A stretch of DNA of 64,000 bases, from assembly GCA_025463785.1 (NCBI GenBank), contig JAODBD010000005.1:310001-374000 (forward strand). Direction: 5' to 3'. Position 1 is the stretch's first letter, and each line of letters opens with the position of its first letter. The notes beneath the pieces are model-generated. The model made no database searches. It saw only the letters and a list, made by a program, of their open reading frames with translations, and was not told the origin of the DNA. This DNA comes from Glaciihabitans sp. GTDB lineage: Bacteria; Actinomycetota; Actinomycetes; Actinomycetales; Microbacteriaceae. A program made the position numbers and the translations under genes. Below are positions 17,019 to 24,582 of the stretch, one piece after another.

Positions 17019-18290
17019 CTACGCCCTACCGGCCGCAGCACGCGACCGACGAGACAGCGAGTCGACGATTACCGCGAGAAGCAGGACGCCACCCGTGATC
17101 ATGAACCGCACCGACGAGTCGAGGCTCAGAAGAGACAGGCCGTTTGAAATCGACCAGATGACCAGGATGCCGAGCAGCGCCGACCACGCAGAACCGCGGC
17201 CACCGAAGAGGCTGGTTCCACCGATGACGGCAGCTGCGATCGCGTCGAGGTTGTAGTCGCCCGATCCGCTGTCGAGACCCGCGGAACCAAGATGCCCCGC
17301 ATAGAGGAGACCACCGAGCGCAGCAAATGTCGACGTCAACACGAAGACGACGATGTACACGCGGTTGACCTTGATACCGGCGCGACGCGCGGCCTCGACA
17401 TTGCCACCGACTGCGTAAACCGAACGCCCCCACCGCGTGCGCGTCAGCACGTAGTTCATGATGACGATCAGGATGACGAACATGACGAAGGAGTCACCGA
17501 CACCTGCAGTGTTGCCGCCCGTATTCAGGTAGGCGATGATTGCGCCCAGCGCCACGAGCAGGATCGCTGCCTTGACGAGAGTGCCCGTCGGCCCGGGCGA
17601 CGAAAGCCCGGCCTTGGTGCGCTTGCGTGACCGAGACAGCGACGACCACAGGTAGCCGCCGGCGGCGATCACAGCCAGGACATATGCCAGCCACGACGGT
17701 ACGTAGTCGAGGAGGGAGAATGCCACCAGCCCCGTCGTGAACGGGATGTTGATGGTGCCCGATGCACCCAGAAGCGCGAGCTGCGCACCAAGCAATGCCA
17801 GTAGACCGGCGAGTGTGATGACAAAGCTGGGAACGCCGAACCGCACGAACAGGAATCCGTACAGCAGCCCGACCAGTGCGCCTGCGGCAAGCGCCACCAC
17901 GACGATGACCCATTCGGGCCAGTGCGCCTGGGTGAGGAGAACGCCGAAGATGGCGGATGAAAGGCCCGCCATCGATCCAACCGAAAGGTCGATCTGGCCG
18001 AGAAGCAGGACCAAAACGATGCCAATCGCGGTGACGCCGATGGACGTGGCGCCAACGAGAAGGTCCGACAGGTTCTGAGGACCGAGGAACGCGTTATTCA
18101 AAATCTGGAAGATGACGAAGATGATGACGAGGCCGACGATCACCGGCAGTGAGCCGAGATCCCCGGTCCGGATCCGCTTGATTTGGGCCGTGAAGGTGTC
18201 GCGCGCACCGGTGGGGCGAATCAGACGCTCGTCCTGCAGGTCGGATGGCGCCGGTGGGGAATCCATCGGCACTGTGGGGGTCTGGGTCAC
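17019..18290 (-). CDS. Sugar ABC transporter permease (XylH/RbsC type)
   Basis: 423 residues with about ten or more membrane helices and the BPD_transp_2 pattern (QIDLSVGSMAGLSSAIFGVL, GRSVYAVGGNVEAARRAGIK, AAAVIGGTSLFGGRGS). The length and the long interrupted middle (SLSRSRKRTKAGL, about residues 215-235) fit XylH-type permeases. The GTG start overlaps the ATPase stop by 4 bp (GTGA). It is the last gene of the transporter operon and is followed by a strong terminator. Confidence 0.9.
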   Translation of the reverse strand: MTQTPTVPMDSPPAPSDLQDERLIRPTGARDTFTAQIKRIRTGDLGSLPVIVGLVIIFVIFQILNNAFLGPQNLSDLLVGATSIGVTAIGIVLVLLLGQIDLSVGSMAGLSSAIFGVLLTQAHWPEWVIVVVALAAGALVGLLYGFLFVRFGVPSFVITLAGLLALLGAQLALLGASGTINIPFTTGLVAFSLLDYVPSWLAYVLAVIAAGGYLWSSLSRSRKRTKAGLSSPGPTGTLVKAAILLVALGAIIAYLNTGGNTAGVGDSFVMFVILIVIMNYVLTRTRWGRSVYAVGGNVEAARRAGIKVNRVYIVVFVLTSTFAALGGLLYAGHLGSAGLDSGSGDYNLDAIAAAVIGGTSLFGGRGSAWSALLGILVIWSISNGLSLLSLDSSVRFMITGGVLLLAVIVDSLSRRSRAAAGRA

Positions 18291-19111
18291 TTGTTCTTCT
18301 CCTCGGTCTGAGCGCGGACCGCTGCCTCGCGGCGCGTAACGACGTTGTCCGTCGCGCCGGTAATGGCGGCAATGATGTCTTCGTAGCTGACATCGGCCAC
18401 GCGGAATTCGCCATTGTTGCGTCCGAGACGCAGCACAACGACGCGATCGGCGACGGCCTGGACATCCGCCAGGTTGTGGCTAATGAGCAGCACGCCGTGG
18501 CCGCGCTCGCGCAGGCGCTCGATGAGGTTCAACACTTCAGCAGTCTGGGCGACGCCGAGAGCAGCGGTCGGTTCGTCGAGAATGACGATGCTCGGCTCAC
18601 CAATCAGCGAGCGTGCGATGGCAACCGTCTGGCGCTGGCCTCCGGACAGGGACGCGACGGGGATCCGCACCGACGGAATCTTGGCGGAGAGTTGGCGCAG
18701 CAGTTCCCACGAACGGCTCTCCATCTCGACCTCGTTGAGGGCGATGGTGCCGATCTCGCGACCAAGGAAGAGGTTGGACACAACGTCGAGGTTGTCGCAC
18801 AGTGCGAGATCCTGGAAGACAGTCGCGATGCCGAGCGCGCGGGACGCTGCCGGCGTGGGGATCGAAACCAGCTTGTCGTGGAAGGTTATTGTGCCGGAGT
18901 CCTGGGGGTGAACACCCGCGAGGATCTTGACAAGCGTCGACTTGCCCGCGCCGTTGTCGCCGACCAGGGCGACAACCTCGCCCGGATAGATGTCAAGGCT
19001 GATGTCGGTAAGTGCCTGAACGGCGCCGAACCCCTTGTTGATGCCTCGGATCGACATGACCGGATCAACCGATTCGTGCTTGCCGGACGACACCTCGGAA
19101 ACGAGAGTCAC
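18287..19111 (-). CDS. Sugar ABC transporter ATP-binding protein, single ABC domain
   Basis: 274 residues with one complete ATPase domain: Walker A GDNGAGKST, signature LSGGQRQTV, Walker B IVILDEPTAAL, and the switch SHN. Most xylose/ribose-type ATPases (XylG, RbsA) carry two fused ABC domains of about 500 residues; this one has half and must dimerise, as FrcA-type proteins do. The GTG start has AAAGGAG at good spacing. A hairpin lies between it and the upstream binding-protein gene. Confidence 0.9.
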   Translation of the reverse strand: MTLVSEVSSGKHESVDPVMSIRGINKGFGAVQALTDISLDIYPGEVVALVGDNGAGKSTLVKILAGVHPQDSGTITFHDKLVSIPTPAASRALGIATVFQDLALCDNLDVVSNLFLGREIGTIALNEVEMESRSWELLRQLSAKIPSVRIPVASLSGGQRQTVAIARSLIGEPSIVILDEPTAALGVAQTAEVLNLIERLRERGHGVLLISHNLADVQAVADRVVVLRLGRNNGEFRVADVSYEDIIAAITGATDNVVTRREAAVRAQTEEKNK

Positions 19112-19149
19112 TGTTACTCCTTTGTGTACAGGTCGCTAACGACAGAATA

Positions 19150-19184
19150 CGGTCGGGGACCACCCTGTGGGCGATCCCCGACCG
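19150..19184 (-). terminator. Intercistronic hairpin between binding-protein and ATPase genes
   Basis: A perfect 10-bp stem (CGGTCGGGGA with TCCCCGACCG) and a 15-nt loop, 13 bp after the binding-protein stop and with no strong T run. Such hairpins commonly stabilise the binding-protein mRNA or partly terminate, so that the periplasmic component is made in excess. That role is inferred here. Confidence 0.65.
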
Positions 19185-19197
19185 ATTTAGCTAGGTG

Positions 19198-20283
19198 TTA
19201 CTGAACGCCAGCCGCGGTGCACGCTGCGGCGTATGCCGCGGTGCAGATCTGGGCCGCGGTGTCGAAACCATCCTTGACAACCGTTGACTCGATGTTCGCC
19301 TTCGTGACCGCAATCGGTACGAGGAGGAACGACGGGACGCCGCTGACCGTGGTCGGTGCGGACGGGTGCTGGCCCTTAGCGAGCGAGACGGCGAGCGAAG
19401 CTGCCTTCTCGGCCTCAGGCTTGATGGCCTTGTAGATGGTCATGAACTGGTCGCCGGCAAGAATGCTCTGAAGTCCAGCAAGCGATGCGTCCTGGCCGGT
19501 GAGGGCCAGCTTCGACAGGTCAACCTTCTTGGCCTTCGCCGCTGCGATGACACCGCCAGCGGTTCCATCGTTTGCTGCGTAGATGCCCTTGATCTTGCTG
19601 CCGAACTTCGTGAACTGGCTTGTTGCCCAGCTCTGTGCGTTCGCCGGAAGCCAGCCAGGCGTCTTGTACTCAGCCAGGATCTTGTAGCCGCTCGTGTCAA
19701 TGATCTTGTGAGCGCCCTGGGCGAACAACGTTGCGTTGTTGTCCGTCGGGGAACCGTCGATCATCAGGATGCCAGCGCCAGCTGGGACGCCCAGAGCCTT
19801 GAGCTGACCGACGAATGCGGTGCCCTGGAGCTCGCCGACCTTCTCGTTGTCGAACGAGATGTAGTAGTCGGACGCTCCGCCATTGACCAGGCGGTCGTAG
19901 TCGATAACCGGAACCTTCTTGGCCTTGGCCTCGGTGACGATCGATGCAGCTGCTGCACCGTCGAACGCGTCAAGAACGAGAACCTTGACACCCTGCGCCA
20001 GCATGGACTGTGCCTGCTGCTGCTGCTTTGAGGCGCTACCTGCTGCGTTCTGGTAGAGAACCGTTGCGCTCGGGTCGAGCGCCTTGACTGCTGCCTCGAA
20101 GTACGGCTTGTCAGCGGCGGCGTAGCGCGCGGTGACGTCATCCGGAAGAAGCAGACCAATCTTGACGGCCTTGGTCGTCGTTCCACCGGTGGTTCCGGTG
20201 TTGCTTGAACACGCAGTAAGCGTGCCAGCTGCGAGCAGGAGCGCGGTGGCTGCAACAACCGCTCTCTTGGTGGCGATCTTCAT
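19198..20283 (-). CDS. Sugar ABC transporter substrate-binding lipoprotein (XylF-like)
   Basis: 361 residues. The signal peptide ends in a lipobox (LTACSS, Cys about residue 25), so it is membrane-anchored outside the cell. The mature part is a periplasmic-binding-protein-1-like sugar binder. YDRLVNGGASDYYISFDNEK and VGELQGTAFV closely match XylF/ChvE-type proteins. The ATG at 20283 has GGAGG eight bases upstream; the longer frame to 20313 is not needed. D-xylose is the most likely ligand, but related sugars are possible, and no xylA or xylB lies nearby. Confidence 0.88.
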   Translation of the reverse strand: MKIATKRAVVAATALLLAAGTLTACSSNTGTTGGTTTKAVKIGLLLPDDVTARYAAADKPYFEAAVKALDPSATVLYQNAAGSASKQQQQAQSMLAQGVKVLVLDAFDGAAAASIVTEAKAKKVPVIDYDRLVNGGASDYYISFDNEKVGELQGTAFVGQLKALGVPAGAGILMIDGSPTDNNATLFAQGAHKIIDTSGYKILAEYKTPGWLPANAQSWATSQFTKFGSKIKGIYAANDGTAGGVIAAAKAKKVDLSKLALTGQDASLAGLQSILAGDQFMTIYKAIKPEAEKAASLAVSLAKGQHPSAPTTVSGVPSFLLVPIAVTKANIESTVVKDGFDTAAQICTAAYAAACTAAGVQ

Positions 20284-20356
20284 TGAATAACCTCCGATTC
20301 GTGACGCCCTCATTGGCGACGGCTTGAGCTTGCCACCAAATGCTCGTTGGCGTCAA

Positions 20357-20372
20357 GTCTTGAACTCAAGAC
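20357..20372. promoter_or_regulatory. Palindromic operator candidate for the ROK repressor
   Basis: GTCTTGA-AC-TCAAGAC is a perfect 7-bp inverted repeat 74 bp upstream of the binding-protein start, between that gene and the ROK regulator gene. The flanks add further CAAG steps. Size and position suit a ROK/XylR-type operator controlling the transporter operon. Binding is inferred. Confidence 0.5.
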
Positions 20373-20418
20373 ATCAAGAGCGTTCTGAAATCGTTAGAAA
20401 CGAGATCTGGAAACGCGG

Positions 20419-21615
20419 TCAGGAGATTGGTTCGTCTGAACCGATCGTCGCGCGATCGATCGCGTACAGAATCGCGCCGCTGAGCTCCGCGCGATCCCCC
20501 AGCTGGCCCTGCACGATGTCGGCGACCTTCGCACTCTCCATGACGACAGAACGCTCAAGGCTGTGCCGCATCGGCCCCAGCAGCAATTCGCCCGCGCGCG
20601 CCAGCTCGCCACCGACAACGATGCGCTCGGGAGCGAGCAGGTTGCAGACATTCGCGGCCGCAATTCCGATGTGGCGGCCGGCATCCGCTATCGCCCTGAT
20701 GCAGATTGCATCGCCCGCGATCGCGTGGACGACAACGTCAGTGAGCTTCTGCGGACCGTTGGACTCGCGCAACCCCTCCAGGATGGCGGGACCGCCAGCA
20801 ATAGCCTCGAGGCAACCGCGGTTTCCGCACCGGCAGATGGGGCCGTGCTCATCGATCGTCATGTGGCCGAACTCGCCGGCGGCGCTCTCATATCCGCGAT
20901 AAACCGCGCCATTCAGGATGAGACCGGCACCAATCCCCTGCCCGACCCGGAGGTAGACGGAGTTGGGTCGACCCCTCGCTGCCCCCAGTCGGAACTCGGC
21001 CAGCGCCGCGAGATTCGCCTCGTTGTCAACGAAAACGGGGCGCTTGATTCGACGGTGCATAAGGTCTGCAATCGAGATGCCGTCCCAGCCACGCATCAGG
21101 CCCGAGCGCGAAATCTCGCCCGTAATCACATCGATCGGCGCTGGCACAGCAATGCCGACCGCGAGAATCTCGTCCATGGTCGCATCGACCGAGTCGAGCA
21201 TGTCTGCGATGAGCCGCGTGGCCTTGTCCAGCTCGTTGTCAGCACGGTGGTCTTTGGCCAGCGGCATGTTGTGCTCTGCTACAACCGTGTTGGTCACATC
21301 CGACAGTGCGACGCGCATGTGCCTGGTCGAAATGTGCACCCCCGCGACGATGCCGAGAGCCCGAGCGAGAGTCACGTGCTGCGCGCGTCGACCACTTCGT
21401 GTCGTCATCGTGATGTGGAGGACACCGGATGCCGTGAGTTCCTTCACAATGTTCGATACGGTCGCGGGAGACAGACCTGTCGCCCCGGCAAGTTCTACCT
21501 GCGTAAGGCCGCCATGTCTCTTAACTGCGTCGACGATTCGGGCGCGGTTGGCTTCACGAAGTGAAGTCTGCGACCCCGGCGTCGCCTTTGTGATACTCAC
21601 GGGAACAAGATACAT
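20419..21615 (-). CDS. ROK family transcriptional repressor (XylR/NagC type)
   Basis: About 398 residues. The N-terminal helix-turn-helix (LTQVELAGATGLSPATVSNI, about residues 37-56) precedes a ROK sugar-kinase-like domain with the zinc motif CRCGNRGCLEA and GQGIGAGLILNG. The HTH marks it as a regulator rather than a sugar kinase. It is transcribed toward the transporter genes and probably represses them until sugar binds. The start is uncertain: TTG 21621, ATG 21615 and GTG 21600 are all in frame and none has a clear Shine-Dalgarno. Confidence 0.88.
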   Translation of the reverse strand: MYLVPVSITKATPGSQTSLREANRARIVDAVKRHGGLTQVELAGATGLSPATVSNIVKELTASGVLHITMTTRSGRRAQHVTLARALGIVAGVHISTRHMRVALSDVTNTVVAEHNMPLAKDHRADNELDKATRLIADMLDSVDATMDEILAVGIAVPAPIDVITGEISRSGLMRGWDGISIADLMHRRIKRPVFVDNEANLAALAEFRLGAARGRPNSVYLRVGQGIGAGLILNGAVYRGYESAAGEFGHMTIDEHGPICRCGNRGCLEAIAGGPAILEGLRESNGPQKLTDVVVHAIAGDAICIRAIADAGRHIGIAAANVCNLLAPERIVVGGELARAGELLLGPMRHSLERSVVMESAKVADIVQGQLGDRAELSGAILYAIDRATIGSDEPIS

Positions 21616-21674
21616 GGGCAAAGCAGATTGGCAACTGAGCGTGTTCGCCGAAAGCGCCCCGACACGTCGCTCTC

Positions 21675-21762
21675 GGTTCGCAACTCATGCTGGATCCGGC
21701 TGTCAGCGCCCGACACGCCGCCTGGGGATGCTGCGCGGCGCGCACAGCATGAGTTGCGAACC
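21675..21762. repeat. Long intergenic inverted repeat A
   Basis: GGTTCGCAACTCATGCTG (21675-21692) and its perfect complement CAGCATGAGTTGCGAACC (21745-21762) enclose a 52-nt GC-rich loop that contains CGACACGCCGC. There is no T run and no ORF. It has the same geometry as the repeats at 22018-22107, 28928-28995 and 34344-34408. Confidence 0.85.
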
Positions 21763-21838
21763 ACGGTCGGCGCTGTGGGGCAAGTTATCCCCACTCGGGC
21801 GGGTCGCCTGCGGCGATCGCGCTCCGCGATAGCGGATC

Positions 21839-21868
21839 AGAAAAGGGGCGAATCTTCGCCTCTTTTCT
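21839..21868 (-). terminator. Terminator of tRNA-Gln
   Basis: A 14-bp stem (AGAAAAGGGGCGAA with TTCGCCTCTTTTCT, one G-T pair) and a 2-nt loop, immediately after the 3' end of the minus-strand tRNA. It ends in a T-rich stretch (CCCCTTTTCT) on that strand. Confidence 0.75.
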
Positions 21869-21870
21869 GC

Positions 21871-21942
21871 TCCGCCCCCAGGACTCGAACCTGGACCTAA
21901 CAGCTCCAAAGGCTGTCGTGCTGCCGATTACACCAAGGCGGA
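21871..21942 (-). tRNA. tRNA-Gln (anticodon TTG)
   Basis: A 72-nt cloverleaf on the minus strand. The acceptor is TCCGCCT paired with GGGCGGA, the anticodon loop is CTTTGGA (TTG) in a GACAGC/GCTGT stem, and the T arm contains GGTTCGAGTCC. The 3' CCA is not encoded. No integrated element is seen next to it, only inverted repeats on both sides. Confidence 0.93.
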
Positions 21943-22017
21943 CCGCTCAATTTCGAACGCCCGTCAATTCTGCCAGATGGCGGCGGCATCCCAATTCGCG
22001 CCGCCTCCCCGCATCCT

Positions 22018-22107
22018 GTGTGCATAACTCCGGTAAATCGGTGCCTCCGGGACGCGACTCACCGTGGTTCGGCCGCAACAGATGCGATTTACCGGAGTTA
22101 TGCACAC
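22018..22107. repeat. Long intergenic inverted repeat B
   Basis: A perfect 23-bp inverted repeat: left arm 22018-22040 (starts GTGTGCATAACTCC), right arm 22085-22107 (ends GGAGTTATGCACAC), with a 44-nt loop. It lies between tRNA-Gln and the MarR gene. The arm sequence differs from repeat A, but the size and layout are the same. Confidence 0.85.
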
Positions 22108-22109
22108 GG

Positions 22110-22179
22110 GCAGCGAGTCGGGCAGCGAGTCGGCGGAGCCGAGCCGGAATACCGAGTCGGCGTAGCCGAGCCGGGATAA
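22110..22179. repeat. Short tandem repeats upstream of the MarR gene
   Basis: Two 12-bp copies of GCAGCGAGTCGG (22110-22133) run into two 27-bp copies (22126-22152 and 22153-22179, beginning CGAGTCGGCG) that differ at three positions. The second copy ends 7 bp before the MarR start codon. The array could change promoter or ribosome-binding-site spacing. Confidence 0.75.
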
Positions 22180-22186
22180 TGGACGC

Positions 22187-22678
22187 ATGCCCGCAAACGA
22201 CGAAGTCGACCGCATCGTCGACGCCTGGGTTAGGGAGCGCCCTGACCTCGACTTCGCGCCATTGCAGGTACTCAGCCGCGTGGGGCGACTGGCGCGGCAC
22301 CTGGAGCGGGCCAGACGCATGGCCTTTTCGGCATCCGATCTCGAACTGTGGGAATTTGACGTGCTCTCGGCCTTGCGTCGAGCGGGCGCGCCGTACCAGC
22401 TCAGCCCGAAGGCGCTCCTGCAGCAAACCCTTGTCAGCAGCGGCACCATGACCAACCGCATTGACCGGCTCGTCGAACGCCTGCTCGTCGAGCGCCGCAC
22501 CGATCCGAATGACGGCCGGGGCATCCTCGTTGTCATGACCGAGCGCGGACGCGACCGTGTCGACTCCGCGATTGCACTCCTGATTCAGGGCGAATCGGAG
22601 CTGCTGGATGGCCTCACCCAGACCGATCAGGACCGCCTCGCCGCGCTGCTGCGAAAGCTCAGCCTCGACTTCGATTGA
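22187..22678 (+). CDS. MarR family transcriptional regulator
   Basis: 163 residues with the MarR winged-helix core: LQQTLVSSGTMTNRIDRLVE is the recognition helix region and RRTDPNDGRGILVVMTERG is the wing. Helices at both ends would form the dimer. Its start lies directly after tandem repeats, with no clear Shine-Dalgarno, and it is convergent with the ABC-F gene. The target genes are not evident; members commonly respond to small aromatic compounds or oxidants. Confidence 0.85.
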   Translation: MPANDEVDRIVDAWVRERPDLDFAPLQVLSRVGRLARHLERARRMAFSASDLELWEFDVLSALRRAGAPYQLSPKALLQQTLVSSGTMTNRIDRLVERLLVERRTDPNDGRGILVVMTERGRDRVDSAIALLIQGESELLDGLTQTDQDRLAALLRKLSLDFD

Positions 22679-22716
22679 CCGAAACCGGGGTGACCGGGAT
22701 CACCGAGTTCACCCAC

Positions 22717-22752
22717 ATCACCGCGCAGATCACCGCGCCGATCACCGCGCCG
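22717..22752. repeat. Three 12-bp tandem repeats between convergent genes
   Basis: ATCACCGCGCAG followed by two exact copies of ATCACCGCGCCG. They fill the short gap between the MarR stop and the ABC-F stop and are preceded by related CACC/ATCACC words. Probably a slippage-prone microsatellite. Confidence 0.8.
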
Positions 22753-22753
22753 A

Positions 22754-24523
22754 TTATTCGAGCAGCTCGCTGAGTTCGAGCCAACGCGACTCCACCTCGG
22801 CCAGCGACAACTGCAACCCGCCGACCTCGGATGTGAGCATCCCGAGACCCGCATAGTCGGACTGGTCGTGCTCGGCGAGCTTCACGTGAAGCTCATCAAT
22901 TTGGCCGGTCAGCTTGGCAATCTTGCGCTCGGCCGCAGCGAATTCCTTTTGGGCATTGCGCAGGTCGGCGCCATTGAGTTTGGCAACCCTGGCCACGGCC
23001 GGAGCAGCGCGCGGCCCGGCGAGTTGGGTACGCCGCAGGTCGAGGTACTGGTCCACTCCCCCGGGCAGATGGCGAAGGTGGCCATCCATCACGGCATACT
23101 GCTGGTCGGTCACGCGCTCGATCAAATACCGGTCGTGCGAGACCACGAGCAACGTTCCCGCGAATGAGTCGAGGAGGTCCTCGATCGCCGCCAGCATGTC
23201 GGTATCGAGGTCGTTGGTCGGCTCATCCAGAATCAGGACGTTCGGTTCGTCGAGGATGATCAGCAGCAGTTGCAGGCGCCGTTTCTGCCCACCGGACAGC
23301 TCCTTGACGCGCGTCGAAAGCTGCGCACTCTGGAACCCGACGCGCTCGAGCAGCTGCGTCGGCGTCATCTCCTTGCCGCCCGAAACGTAGCTGCTTTTCT
23401 GGTTTTTCAGGACGTCGCTGACACGGTCCTCCCAGATGTCACCGAGTTCGGCGAGCTGCTGCGTGAGCGTCGCGACCTTGATCGTTTTGCCGCGCTTGAC
23501 CCGGCCGGAGGTCGGCTTCACGGTGCCCGAAACGAGGCCGAGCAGCGTGCTCTTGCCTGCCCCATTTACTCCAAGGATGCCCGTGCGCTCCCCCGGCGCG
23601 ATCAGCCAGGTCACGTGGTCGAGTACCGGTTTGTCGTAGATGACTGAGACGTCCTCGAGGTCGACCACGTCCTTGCCAAGCCGCTGCATGGCCATCGACG
23701 CGAGTGAAACCGTGTCGCGCGGTGGCGGCTCGTTTTCGATCAGCTCGTAGGCGGCATCCATCCGGAATTTTGGCTTCGTCGAGCGAGCCGGCGCGCCGCG
23801 GCGAAGCCAGGCGAGCTCCTTGCGCATGAGGTTCTGGCGCTTGGATTCGGACGCTGCCGCCATGCGATCGCGTTCGACACGCTGCAGGATGTAGGCCGCA
23901 TATCCGCCCTCGAATGGCTCGATGATGCGATCGTGCACCTCCCAGGTGTCGGTGCAGATCTCGTCGAGGAACCACCGGTCGTGAGTCACGACGATGAGCC
24001 CGCCGGCGTTCGCCGACCAGCGCCGCTTCAGGTGCTGCGCGAGCCAGGCGATGCCCTCGACATCGAGGTGGTTGGTCGGTTCGTCGAGGAACAGGATGTC
24101 CCAGTCGCCGGTCAGAAGCGCGGCAAGTGCGACGCGGCGCCGTTGCCCACCGCTCAGGTCACCGATGCGGGAATCCCACGGGATGCCGGCGACCAGCCCC
24201 TCAAGCACGTCGCGCACTTTCGCGTCGCCGGCCCACTCGTACTCGGGTCGATCGCCGACAATTGCCTGCGACACGATGAGGTCGTCGGGGAGCTCGTCGG
24301 CCTGGTCGAGCATCCCCAGCGTGACTCCACCGCGGCGGGTCACCCGGCCGTCGTCGGGTTCGAGCCGACCGGAGAGCAGCCTCAGCAGGCTGGACTTGCC
24401 GTCGCCGTTGCGGCCGACGACGCCGATTCGCTGGCCCTCGTCGAGGCCGATGGTGACGCTGTCAAAGACGACCCGCGTCGGGTATTCGAGGTGGAGGCTT
24501 TCGGCTCCGAGCAGATGTGCCAC
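22754..24523 (-). CDS. ABC-F family ATPase (Uup-like)
   Basis: 589 residues with two ABC domains and no membrane segment. Domain 1 has Walker A GRNGDGKSS and LSGGQRRRVAL; domain 2 has GVNGAGKST and LSGGQKRRLQL. They are joined by a linker of about 80 residues (RQNLMRKELAWLRRGAPAR). A C-terminal coiled coil (NAQKEFAAAERKIAKLTGQI, about residues 525-585) resembles Uup, which acts on ribosomes or DNA structures. ABC-F proteins are translation factors or antibiotic-target protectors rather than transporters. Resistance cannot be claimed from sequence. Confidence 0.93.
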   Translation of the reverse strand: MAHLLGAESLHLEYPTRVVFDSVTIGLDEGQRIGVVGRNGDGKSSLLRLLSGRLEPDDGRVTRRGGVTLGMLDQADELPDDLIVSQAIVGDRPEYEWAGDAKVRDVLEGLVAGIPWDSRIGDLSGGQRRRVALAALLTGDWDILFLDEPTNHLDVEGIAWLAQHLKRRWSANAGGLIVVTHDRWFLDEICTDTWEVHDRIIEPFEGGYAAYILQRVERDRMAAASESKRQNLMRKELAWLRRGAPARSTKPKFRMDAAYELIENEPPPRDTVSLASMAMQRLGKDVVDLEDVSVIYDKPVLDHVTWLIAPGERTGILGVNGAGKSTLLGLVSGTVKPTSGRVKRGKTIKVATLTQQLAELGDIWEDRVSDVLKNQKSSYVSGGKEMTPTQLLERVGFQSAQLSTRVKELSGGQKRRLQLLLIILDEPNVLILDEPTNDLDTDMLAAIEDLLDSFAGTLLVVSHDRYLIERVTDQQYAVMDGHLRHLPGGVDQYLDLRRTQLAGPRAAPAVARVAKLNGADLRNAQKEFAAAERKIAKLTGQIDELHVKLAEHDQSDYAGLGMLTSEVGGLQLSLAEVESRWLELSELLE

Positions 24524-24582
24524 GTGTGTCGAGACTACCGGTGTTGGCTGGGGTGCAGCATGCTGCAGCGCCCCGGGCTCCG

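Noticed and set aside
15360..17147. 595-codon plus-strand frame opposite glmU
   Set aside because: High-GC antisense frame; glmU on the minus strand has all family motifs.
21616..22186. Integrated element at tRNA-Gln
   Set aside because: No integrase, no duplicated tRNA 3' end; only short palindromes and repeats.
22717..22752. Possible CRISPR-like array
   Set aside because: Contiguous 12-bp units without spacers; a simple tandem repeat.
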